Source: Phaffia rhodozyma
Lineage: Eukaryota > Basidiomycota > Tremellomycetes > Cystofilobasidiales > Mrakiaceae
Length of the DNA: 64,000 nucleotides
Assembly (NCBI GenBank): GCA_014706385.1
Contig: JACGZH010000001.1
Span: forward strand, 1,116,001 to 1,180,000
Reading direction: 5' to 3'
Position 1 is the stretch's first letter; every line of letters begins with the position of its first letter. The translations under genes were made by a program, and so were the position numbers. This document shows positions 10,921 through 21,100 of the stretch, in pieces. Under the pieces are notes generated by a model. That model did not search any database, was not told the DNA's origin, and saw only the letters and a program-made list of their open reading frames with translations.

Positions 10921-12471
10921 ATGAGACAGAAAAGAGCAAAGGCCTACAAGAGACTGATGCAGTCGGTGAGTCTCGTTGAGTCGTGTTTCGTTAGGTTGGG
11001 TTTGGTGGTTGCCTGCTGATAGCGTCTTGACCATTGGGCTCGTCCGTGTTCATTCTGTTCATAGTACTGCTTGACGTTTGGGTTCAGGCAACCTTATCAA
11101 ACTCTTGGTCCGTTTCGTGATCTTTTTGTTCTTTTTGGGGCTGGCTGATCTCGAGTGCTCATAATTCTATGATATCTCCCTTCCACTCAGTCGACGCACA
11201 GTTTTGCAAAAACATCGCAAAGTCAGGTATCGACGTCGAGAAGCAATTCGAAACCGTCCTTCAGGGTAAATGTAAACCTAGTACGTGTAGACTCTTCGGT
11301 GTTCAGGTTGTGTCGTTTGTGTTTGAGCACGGTTCTCAATTCTTGTTGTTCTATACTATCCTGTTGCTGTTCTTGTGCTGTCGATTTGGTGTAAACTCCT
11401 TTAGTGATCACTCAATGCTGTATGCAGGAGCTATACGACCTCGGACGCGATAGCCAATACGTAGTAGACCTGGCCAAGACGTTCGAGCGAAGGAAATGCA
11501 ACCACCGAGAGCCAATCCCTGGAGATGAATGCTTGACGTCTGTCATCGGTTCGTTCCTCCTCTTAATATGTCCTATGACTGTGGTCATCCGCGCTTAACA
11601 GCCACCTGATCTTTCTGTGCTACCTTTTGTCTTACACACAGGCGAGACAAACAAACATCGATATGTGCTAGCCACTCAGTCGGAAGAACTCAGGAACTAC
11701 ATCCGAAAGAACGTACCCGCCGTACCGATCATGCATGATAAGAGGAGTGTTGTGGTGATGGAACCTATGAGTGAGACCACCAAGGGAAAGAAGAACGAGG
11801 TTTGTCTTTCTCATTCTCTTTTTTTTTATCAGTTTCTTCTGTTGCGCCACACGGTATGCTTGTGTGATCTAACCGACCGATTGACGAATCCAATTGTTTC
11901 TTCACGTTCCCACTCCTCTCTCTTCTCCTTTGGACGACCTTGAAACTAGATGGAAGAATCCGCGCTGAAAGCATCGATGCCTACATCGGTCCTTCCTCTC
12001 CCCCCAACCTCTCTGGTCGATATCATTGGCCTCCCCTCTTCTTCGACCGATGAAGCCAGCTCAAAGAGCGTCACAGCCACCCAGCCTCCCCCGCCAAAGA
12101 AGCGAAAAGGACCGAAACAGCCAAACCCGTTGAGTGTGAAGAAGAAAAAGGCCGCGCCTCCTCCTCCCTCGGCAGCGGGCTCCAAGGGGAAATCTAAAGT
12201 GAACGGGACGAACGCGAACACGGGTGAAAAGAGGAAACGACCGAGTGGAGGAGACGAGGAGAGAGCCGAAGGCGAAGATGACAAAGGCTCTGATGAGCCG
12301 GTGGCCGTCAACGTCATAGGAGGTGGCGATAGTGAGCTTGGGGCAGGACCGGATGGAGAGAGCGGGAGGAAGAAAAAGAAGAGAAGAAGAAAGAGAAAGG
12401 GCTCTGCTGCCGGTGGTTTAGGCGCTGAGGAAGGCGGCGACGACGACGAAGGAAGTGATCCAGAGGATTAA
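10921..12471 (+). CDS. UTP23: rRNA-processing protein Utp23 (PIN-like, small-subunit processome)
   Basis: The spliced protein starts MRQKRAKAYKRLMQ, nearly the same as the yeast Utp23 N-terminus. It continues YCLTFGFRQPYQTL, DAQFCKNIAKSG, ITQCCMQELYDLGRDSQYV, LAKTFERRKCNHREPIPGDE (zinc-binding Cys/His cluster of the PIN-like domain), NKHRYVLATQSEELRNYIRK and VPIMHDKRSVVVMEPMS. Utp23 helps 18S rRNA maturation at the early A0-A2 cleavages and assists release of snR30. It is related to Fcf1 but usually lacks full nuclease residues. A long basic/acidic low-complexity tail (about 12060-12460) ends in a KKKKRRRKRK cluster, typical of nucleolar proteins. At least five introns; stop TAA at 12469. Confidence 0.92.
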
Positions 12472-12540
12472 ATGAAAGAGTCTGATAGAAGGCGCAACGC
12501 TTGTGTGCTTGTAGAAAGAGAACAGAGAACAGGCAAAGTG

Positions 12541-12550
12541 TAACCCTAAC
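12541..12550. promoter_or_regulatory. Telo-box-like motif
   Basis: The 10-mer taaccctaac lies 170 bp upstream of the next start codon. It resembles telomeric-repeat (Tbf1/Myb-type) promoter boxes. The same 10-mer recurs at 27394-27403 upstream of the acyltransferase gene. Confidence 0.35.
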
Positions 12551-12720
12551 CGGCGAGGTCAACGATTTCGCCAATCGGCGAGTCGCATTTAATCGATACT
12601 GTGTTGCCATCAACCACCACTACCTTCCATTCAAAGACAAGAGGCAGGATCTTTATTCGTTTCCACAAGAACAGACAGAGAGCGACACATATTCAAGACC
12701 AAAACTAGCTTCAGCCCAAC

Positions 12721-13305
12721 ATGCCTCCCGCTCAACTCGCTCAGACACTTCGATCTCGAATTCTGTCTCAAACCTCTCGGATTCCCAAGGATCCGCTCCG
12801 TCCCAATGTCCAATTTGGTTCGGTTCTCACAAAGCTTGTGGAAGAGCGATCAAGATCGGTCGAGAGTGGAGAAATCTCCGGTGGCTGGAAAGATGACGAT
12901 GTGAGAGTTCTGGAAGGGTTGACTCAGGGTTTGGACAAGCTGGAGAGTAATCACTGGAGGAAGAAGGTTTGTCTTGCTTTTTCTTGTCCATGTCTCTTGT
13001 ACGTGATCGATTTCACTGGTGATACTGAACATACCGTTCTGTGCCCATATGTGACGTGTCTTCTGAAACAGTACCCGTTCTCCCGAAAGACACTCGTTCC
13101 ATCGTACAAACCGGCATACTACTACCGAATTGGAGACGCTATCGATCGAGCTCAGCGAAACGAGAAGAAGCCATGGTGGCGGACGTTCTTCGGTCTCGAG
13201 GGTGCTGGGTTGGATGAAAGGATAAAGAGTGGAGAATTGGATGAGAGGATCGGGCTGCCACCTAGGAAGACTGATTCAGCGGCTCCTTCATCATCTTTAT
13301 CTTGA
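12721..13305 (+). CDS. Small protein of unknown function, possibly mitochondrial
   Basis: Two exons joined by one intron (about 12967-13072), giving roughly 160 residues. It reads MPPAQLAQTLRSRILSQTSR (basic, amphipathic, Ser-rich start that could be a mitochondrial presequence), DPLRPNVQFGSVLTKLVEER, then after the intron YPFSRKTLVPSYKPAYYYRI and a WWRTFFGLEG motif. The pattern (RYP..KT..P..YP.YY.....A......WW..FFG) looks like a short fungal family I cannot name with certainty; a mitoribosomal or mitochondrial assembly role is only a guess. No membrane segment. It follows UTP23 on the same strand with a 249 bp gap. Confidence 0.6.
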   Translation: MPPAQLAQTLRSRILSQTSRIPKDPLRPNVQFGSVLTKLVEERSRSVESGEISGGWKDDDVRVLEGLTQGLDKLESNHWRKKVCLAFSCPCLLYVIDFTGDTEHTVLCPYVTCLLKQYPFSRKTLVPSYKPAYYYRIGDAIDRAQRNEKKPWWRTFFGLEGAGLDERIKSGELDERIGLPPRKTDSAAPSSSLS

Positions 13306-13439
13306 AATGATTTTTCCCCCGTCGATTCAATTCTAGCTTGTGCTTTGATTTTCCTCTCTTCTGAAAATATACTCAGTGACGAGCGTACAATTGATTTGAC
13401 AAAGGCTTGCTCTTCCAGATGTACCCACGGTTAAAACCA

Positions 13440-14818
13440 TCAAGGAGATATCGTATCTTTAGAAGTTTTCCAGAACTTGAGCACAAAAAGATTCTCTCCA
13501 CCCGCTTTTCTGTTGAGCGCGACCTAATTCGTTCGAGAGAAGAAATAGACAAGCCCCGGCAATCAGAGTCAATATCGAATCGCGCCGAAAGACTTGGAAA
13601 GAGACCAAAGGGAGCCAAGTTCTTTTCCTCACAAAGTGGAAGCGAAGAAAGACAGACACATACCTTGCCGCTTATCCGGCCTTCAGTGGTCGTTTCGATG
13701 TTCTGAATGATCTCGAGTGGCTTGTTCTGTTTGATCGCTACCAGGTAGAATACTCCGATGGGAGACAAGAGATCCTGATACACCATTCAACGTTTCAGAC
13801 GGGTCGAAACAAGACGATTGAATGACAGAGGGAGAGAGAGAACGAGAGGTAGGTATACCTCTAAACGAGTCAGCAAGGTCTGTGTGAGTCCCATCCCGTC
13901 AAGTCCTCCGGCCCAAGTGGATCCGATGCCAGGCTGCGTCTGCGTGTCATCCAATCTATCATTCACAGAGAACGGCAAATATCGGTCAGTACAGTTCGAC
14001 TTGCAGCCGTCTAGAAAGGTAAAGGGAAGAGAGAAATGCTAATACTTACTCGTCTAAGGATGTTGGGACGTATGGTGGGTTGAACAGCAGGATGTCTATC
14101 TTTCTATACATCCTAGGGAGAAGTGAGGTGTAAAGTGTTGCTAAGATTGGATCTATTGGGATCTAGAGTGTAAAGTAATTCTATCAGCGCGCGCACACAA
14201 ACACACACACACATATACACATCACGAAACAGGCAGGTATGAAGAAGCGCAAAAGAAGGCGTACTCCGTTGTGCTTGCCAGTTTCAAAGGTACATTTAGC
14301 GGCGTGGGGATTGATGTCCGTAGATATGTATACTTTGGGAGAATGATCAAAAAAATTATGGAAAGGAAGAGGGCAAGCTGAGCTTGACATATTCAGGTGA
14401 GTGAACAAAGAGTTGAACAAGGAAGCAGACCCACGGGTAGAACTAGGACCCAGGATAGTTCCCATAAAGCTAGACACAATGCCCGACCCGGATCTACATC
14501 ATCCCAACCAATGCAACCAATTCAGCGCCGAATTAATTCATGACAAGCAGACAAGAGAACGTTACTCACCCAATCTCGAGACAACACCTTCCTGAAGGTC
14601 CAGCCTGTAGTTCCAAAGCATCCTGTTCTAACGCGTCGAGAAGGATGAACGAGTCCTCTAGGTGATGGATACGAAAGGAGGGTACTTGAGAACCGGTCGA
14701 CCGTGTGATACATCCCTTCTCTGCATGTGCTCACGAGTAAAGACTTGCCTGCTGGATCATAGATGATCTCATAATCGTCCTTGGAGAGATGATCCAGAGA
14801 AGGTGTAGGGATATCCAT
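13440..14818 (-). CDS. MTQ2: Protein/eRF1 N5-glutamine methyltransferase Mtq2 (HemK/N6AMT1 family)
   Basis: On the minus strand exon 1 reads MDIPTPSLDHLSKDDYEIIY. After splicing it continues DPAEDSFILLDALEQDALEL, then CLEIGSGSGIVSSFMGTILG (SAM-binding motif I), YISTDINPHAAKCTFETGKH (motif II), ILLFNPPYVPTS (the NPPY catalytic motif of glutamine/adenine methyltransferases), GGLDGMGLTQTLL, then LLSPIGVFYLVAIKQNKPLE and finally VALNRKAGGENLFVLKFWK. With Trm112, Mtq2 methylates the GGQ glutamine of release factor eRF1. The first intron (14748 down to 14658, 91 nt) starts with GC rather than GT: the GAG codon of DPAED is formed only with a gcaagt donor. The last exon was placed at the acceptor giving VALNRKAGG; stop TGA at 13442-13440. 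Confidence 0.92.
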
Positions 14819-15131
14819 CGAGTGAGAGTGTATGTGTTTTTGCGTGGTAGTCGAACGTCTTCCTTTGGGTTGATGTCGTCTGTGTTCTTTCCTTGCCTTT
14901 GGTGGTTACACGATCAACTCTACGGACGTTCTCCTAGAAAACATCCAATTCAAGCGCAAGACTCATACCCATCTATATCTCTACTTCCCAGTAATATAAT
15001 TAAGCGCAACAGATACTCATACACCCACCAGAGACTCAAAGGACAGCAAGAGGGATGGAGAGAAGGCATGTGGGAGTCAAGAGCATGGTCACACCTTCTG
15101 TAACCATCCAAGAGCATAGCCGACAAATATT
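14819..15131. other. Intergenic, no gene seen
   Basis: Upstream side of MTQ2 and 3' side of the doubtful small gene. No recognisable coding content. Confidence 0.45.
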
Positions 15132-15377
15132 TTAATTTTCTTCATATTTCGATCTGAACTTGACTCCAGCAGCATCAACAGCAACGGCAGCAGCTCGATC
15201 CTTCTCCATCAGGCAGTCTGGTTTGTTTCCTGTTCCCGGAAGAAGATTAGCATTCAGAGTGATAAGGCAAGGAATCAAACGGTAGAAATCAACACAGGAA
15301 TCTTTAGAGAGAACACCCGACTTTTCACCACCAACACCACCACTACCGTCCTCGTCGCTCCCTACCGAACAACTCAC
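15132..15377 (-). CDS. Doubtful small protein with one CX9C spacing
   Basis: A short minus-strand frame starts 24 bp from the start of the Rim2-like gene. A 51-nt stretch with gt...ctaat...ag ends sits inside it; removing it gives SCVDFYRNKPDCLMEKDRAA and a total of about 64 residues. The single C-x9-C spacing recalls small mitochondrial intermembrane proteins, but only one such pair is present and the N-terminus is Gly/Ser-rich. Both the spliced and unspliced frames are open. It could equally be the promoter and 5' leader region of its neighbour. Low confidence. Confidence 0.25.
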   Translation of the reverse strand: MSCSVGSDEDGSGGVGGEKSGVLSKDSCVDFYRLIPCLITLNANLLPGTGNKPDCLMEKDRAAAVAVDAAGVKFRSKYEEN

Positions 15378-15401
15378 AGTGCTCTTATAAAAAAAAACAT
15401 C

Positions 15402-17576
15402 ATGTCTGGTTCAGCAGCCATCGTCCATCCGGCAAACGTTAAGTCGGAACCTACTCCGACAGTCCAATGGGACCCTAAGAAGAGTTGGAGGCATATGGCC
15501 GCCGGAGCGTGCGTATATATTCTTGGTCCTCTCCCTCTCTTGACATCCAATCCAGCCCACGAAGCGTGTCTCTTCTGGAACGGGTGCTTCGAGTTGACGT
15601 ATCAGAGGTTGCTCAAATACTGAATCATCAAAATGTTTCCTTTGGGGTTTTTGAAACAACTGAAAACGTCGTTTCTTGCTACCGCTGCCCGCAACTAAAC
15701 GCTCACATAGTATTGGTGGGATGACGGGTGCAACCATCACCGCGCCTTTGGATGTCGTCAAGGTGCGTGCCGAACCAGGATAGCTTCTTCTTTCCTTCTC
15801 ACCACCAGAGCTCACACATCCCCTGCGTTCTTCTCGTCTTTTTCTCCGACCAATAGACCAGATTACAATCGTCTCTCTTCAACAGCCATCCCACGTCCGA
15901 CCTCAAATCGATACCTTACTCTGCTCAACCGCTCCCGTCTGCCGCCGCGTCATCGTCCACACTGAAACCTTCACCGATCTCTCTCAAGTCCGTGCCATTG
16001 CCTGAAAACGTCCAAGGCGTATTGAACACGACCAAAGGATCAGCTCTTAAGCCACCGAAACCGACGACGAGCTTGCTTTGGAACTTTGTCGAGACCGGAC
16101 AGTTACTCAGGTTCGTCTACGTGGTCATACATCTGCCTGTTTCAGATCAGCATCGTTTTTAAGAAGTATAGGCTGAAGCTTGACGAGCGTAAATTCACTT
16201 GGATAATACCAATCATAGAGATATCGCCAGATCTGAAGGAGTACCCGCTCTATGGAAAGGAATCGGGCCTACTTTGGTAGGCGCGGTGCCAGCTCGGTAC
16301 GATCGCTAGCTCTTGGGTTTGGACTTACGCGAAATGCTGTCCGGTCAAGCTGATCTCGTTTCTTCTCCACAAACATTTGTCTCCATCATCACCATCACTC
16401 TTTCCTCCAGATCGATCCAGTTCTTCACGTATGGAAACTTAAAACTCATCCTTGCCGAAAAGTTCAACGATGGAAAAGAAGCCCCGTGGGTTCACTTGAT
16501 CGCCGCCGCCAACGCCGGAATCGCCACAGGTATGGCAACGAATCCGATCTGGGTCGTCAAGACTCGACTGCAACTCTCAGCTTCATCAAGAAATCAAGCA
16601 AAACAAGCTGCAGCCGTTGCCGCATCAGCTGTCAAGCCTACTGCTTCATTGTCTCACCTCGGTGCCGCTACTTCTGCAGCTAGAGCGGCACATGCATCCG
16701 CTTATTCTTCCCAAATCCTCTCTACTGTCTCTCCCATACCAGCAGCCACTTCGACCTCTGCTTCATCCATCACAACTCCTTTAGGATTGGCTTCGGCCGC
16801 GTCGTCCTCGGCGAGCGGTTCGCTGTCGAAACCTCCGTTCACCAACGCTTGGAACTGCACTACCTACATCGTCCGGACGGAGGGTGTCAAAGGTCTTTAC
16901 AAGGGTTTGAGTGCCAGTATGTTGGGCGTTAGCGAGCTTATCATCCAGTGGGTCGTCTACGAGGTGAGTATTCTCCCGAAGTTCAACTACTGAGGATAAC
17001 ATCACGAAATGAGGAAGGAACCTAGGGGGCTGATCGTGCAAATTTCTTGTTCATTTCAATATATCATTCTATAGAGGTTTAAGAGAATGGGTATCTCTGA
17101 GAAGGGTGGCAAACTTGGAGAATGGACAGGTGTGCTCGGTGCTGCTGGAGGAGCCAAGATGTTGGCTGCTCTGATCACCTACCCTCACGAGGTACGCTTA
17201 CAATTCATCAATTTTTCTCAATACAAGGAAAGAGAATCAACTCAAATTGCACTCGCTCCCTGACACATATTGTTCTCTCGTTTCCCATAGGTTCTGCGAA
17301 CTCGACTAAGGCAACCAATCCCTGCAGGTGCCACTGTTCCAAAATACCGAAATTTGGTCCAGACGTTCAAGCTTATTCTTGCCGAAGAAGGAGTGAGAAG
17401 TCTATACAGTGGATTGACAGCGCACATGATGCGGGTTGTGCCCAATGCCGCTGCGATGTACAGGTGCGTTTCTAATACTTTTTCTTCGAAGTGTCAGAGA
17501 CATCCTAAGCTAATCTCGCGCTTGGTGCGTGTGTTTGATGTCGTATAGTGTGTACGAGCTCGCTCTCCGACTCTAG
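15402..17576 (+). CDS. RIM2: Mitochondrial pyrimidine-nucleotide carrier, Rim2/SLC25A33-36 type
   Basis: All three mitochondrial carrier repeats are visible with their signatures: APLDVVKTRLQ (near 15750-15865), NPIWVVKTRLQ (about 16540-16580) and YPHEVLRTRLRQ (about 17180-17310). The region PTLVGAVPARSIQFFTYG, GLYKGLSASMLGVSELIIQW and SLYSGLTAHMMRVVPNAAAM closely follows yeast Rim2 (RSINFFTYG, GLYKGLSASYLG), which exchanges pyrimidine nucleoside triphosphates across the inner membrane and supports mtDNA maintenance. Two Ala/Ser/Pro-rich insertions are unusual: one between helices 1 and 2 (about 15880-16060) and a larger one in repeat 2 (about 16590-16830). The last short exon ends VYELALRL with TAG at 17574. 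Confidence 0.88.
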
Positions 17577-18167
17577 GTCGTCATGTCTCCTCGTTCTCCT
17601 TAGAGGTTTCTTTTCCGAGTTTGCTAGCTTGTTCCTCCGATCTCCTTCTTCTCCTCTCTCTCTCCAACCTCACGCAACAACCCCCCCCCTCTCTTGTCAC
17701 AATACCTTGTTTCGTGTCATGTTCAATTACCATTTATATCTATATCGATAGAGTTAAAACAACTTCCCACTTTCTCCGCTCTTGTCGATCAAAGAGAGAA
17801 TAAAGAACAAGAAAACCTGTTCTATCTTGTAATTGGGTTGCAGATGATGATATGTTATTTTTTTCCTACTTGGCAAACTTTGGATATCAATCTGCTCAAG
17901 AGCCAAGCTATGTATGCTGCCTATCCTTCTTGAAGTCGAGTACTCTGATTCGAAACGAAAGAAAGCTAAAAAGATAGAAATGAGGAAAGTGAAAAGTTCT
18001 CATTGTTTGGGTGTTGTTGTAACCTTTTCGAATCCCACGACCAGACCGTTGCTCATCACCTCGAGACGACCACTCGCATCTTCTTCATCTTCTTCGTCTT
18101 CTTCTCTTGTTCTGGTCGCTCAGGGTTCTTTCTTATCCTTCCTGGATCCAGCTCTGCGTCACGGTAA
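17577..18167. other. Intergenic, pyrimidine-rich
   Basis: Long T/C-rich spacer. A run of CTT/CTTCGT triplets (about 18078-18110) lies within 100 bp of the next start codon. No gene seen. Confidence 0.5.
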
Positions 18168-21100
18168 ATGAACGGTCCCCGTCCTCTTCCTCTTCCTCCA
18201 TACCCAGGCGTCGGGGCTCCTTTCTCTTCTGCTACCACTGCCACTGCCACCAATGTTGGTATCTATCCACAAGGCGACACACACACCTCGACCGCCGAGC
18301 TGGACAACTCACTTCCAGAGAGAGGATTCGCAAGAGTAGATGCTACTTCAACTACGTCCAGAAAAAGTATGTACATGACTGGTCTGTTCAAGATGCTTCC
18401 TTGACCCGTTAGATAGCTTCTCTTGGTTGGGATCTGTTCAGGCTGTTTTTTGAATTAAAGTTCCTGTTCCTTCAGAATCTGATCTTTTCTTCTCCTCTGT
18501 TTCGTTCTTTGTCTTTGAATTCGAATCTAGCATCTCTGTCCAGTGATGCCCGGTCAGTGAGCCCCAAAGACGACAACCCAGCTATCGTTGCCCGCCGTCC
18601 TTCTGTGAAGAGATCCTCGAGCCTAACGGTTCCAGTCATGTCACCACCCTCTTCGGCCCGGGCTTCCACCCCACAGGGAACACATTTGTTAGACTCGAAT
18701 CAGAACCAATACCAACACCAAATTCCGATCCGCGGAGGAGATTTGAATTTCTTGCGAACGAGCTCAATTTCTGTGGAGACTACGAGTTCTCGAGGGTCCA
18801 TTGACTCGAGTCGGACGAGCATGGGTTCGACGTCGAGCACGCCGAATCTTGGCTCGCTCATGCCGAATATGGATCATTCACCTACGACTTTTTCTTCTTC
18901 ACTTGACTTGATGAACAAGACGCCTACAAAACCAATGACGAAGACAACAGAGACGCCAACGACAGCCAAAAGGACAAACTCGGATAGAGTGGTATCTGGT
19001 CCTCTTCCTCCTGTTCCAACTCAAGTAGGATTGTCTCCTTTACTCCCGGTAGAGCCCACGCCAGACACCCCTCGATTCAGATCACATATGCATAGCCTGA
19101 CGAAACGTTTAAGTCTCCTGAAGCCTCATGTCAAGTTAGTCAAAACACTGGCGGCCGACGTCGCTGGCTTACTTGCTGCACTGTCAGAAGCGGAAGAGCG
19201 GTTGGCGGTAGGAATAGAAGCACTGGGAGATGTGATGGAGGAGATACCGGAGGGCGCTCTAGCAAAAGTTTGGAAAGACGAGGGCGTAGTTGGAAAAAGG
19301 AGGAGACAGCGAAGAGAGGAGAAAGTCTTTCTAGAGAAGTCGGTGATAGAGCCTTTAGGGGCCTGGTCGGACGCCGTTAAAGAGGCAGAAAAGGATAAGC
19401 TAGGCAAGAAAGCTAGCGGATTTGATGTGAGTCTCTTCCTCTTGTTCTTGTTTTATCGTGCTGTTCTAGTCTTCTTTCTTCCTCGAGGTCAGCGCTGAAC
19501 GTTGATCTGTACTACTGAACAGGAGGAGACCAGAGCGCTTCAGACTTATACGGCCAGATATCTCGCGACTCCTGTCAGCCGGGATAGTCCCAGGTTAGAT
19601 ATTGCGTACGAGAGAAGATGTCGAGAATCAGAGTACGTTGTTGTATAATACATTTCATCTAGTAGACTTGAAAGAAAAAGATACCAGACTGATCCTTGTT
19701 ATGTTTTTATTTCTCTTTTCATCTGGCGAATCTTCACAGACTAACTCAATTCCAAATACAGACACAACTCTTAGACTTGACGTTTGGACCTCAGTTTACC
19801 ACTTTGTTTACTCGACTTCTGACGTTCCCTTCCCAACTGTTCAATCAGGACAACGTCCCCGTTAGTCCTGTGAGCTGTCAATATGTAGCCGATGGACTCT
19901 CAATCGCCAATGACCGACACTGGGCTGTTCAGAACTGGCCTAATCGACGGATGTCAACCGAACGACAGCTTGCTCTTGAACTTTCCAATGGCGCTGGTTC
20001 CGCTATACTTGACGATGATCGAGACGGATCAGCGGATGGAGAACTTCATATAGGATCAATTCCTGACGCACCCTTAGCGAACGGAGAGAGGAAACGAGAT
20101 AGACTAGGTAGCAAGATTCGAGGAGTGTTCAGTAGTCTACCTTCTATGACTGCCCCTCTGGGCTCGACGTTTGGTTCTAGCCTTGGAAGCAGTTATCAGT
20201 CCAGGGATGTTATCCCTCCACCCCCGCCTCGTTTCAAAGTCATCAACAGGTCCTCCTTATCTAGTAATCCCGAGCAAGCTCAAGGATTCGGAGGTCCCTC
20301 GCCTAAACCTGCGCCCTTAGCGCATAAGGCAATATCACCACCACAATCCCCCGTTCTCGCCAACGAGATCAAACCCAGATCAGCTCGTCATTCGATTCAG
20401 GTTCTTCCAAAATCCTACTCGTCCTTCAACTACGCTTCAACTGGCAAACCGAATGGATTGAGTACAGGAAGAACGGATCCAGCTTGGATCGATCTGAAGG
20501 AGAGACAAGGACGAAAGAAGCAAGGCTGGCTGTGGTGTGCGGGCGATAGGAAGGGTAGTGGGGATGCTGTGAAGGGTGGCAATTGGGAGAGTGGGTGTTG
20601 ACTGTTCCTTTTCTTCCAGTTCACACGCATATGTTGGTGATGACACTGACAAGCCAATGTATTCTTTGACCGCAAATAGTGTGCTGGTGCGAAGTCAGTC
20701 AATCGTACTTACTGGAGGTGTGTACATTCCCGCAGATCAATCAATCTATTCGTTTTGAAGACAACGTCTGTATCTAACAGAAATCTAATGCTTATTTTGT
20801 GGTATTCTCCTGTAGCACCGAATCAATACCGACGGAATCTTCGCTCCTTGTTCGACGGATCTGATGTTTGCTTCGGTAAGTGCCCTGGCGATGTATGCAC
20901 GCATCTGAATGCTAGAGACTTATCAGATCGTTTGAACCCTTCTGCTGATTTCGCTCTCATAAGGCGCGCGAACCCAGAAAGTCAGACCGTAGGTTTGTTG
21001 TAAGTTTTGTCTCTGTTCTTTGCAAGCATCTTGAAGAGGGTGAGAACCTGACATGTGTTTGATATCTGACATCGAAAAACATATAGTTTGAGCTTGTGAC

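Noticed and set aside
11946..12317. Minus-strand frame opposite the UTP23 tail
   Set aside because: Phe/Ser/Gly-rich complement of the Lys/Glu-rich tail; no family signal.
19126..19407. Minus-strand frame opposite the BAR region
   Set aside because: Antisense shadow of a well-supported coding exon.
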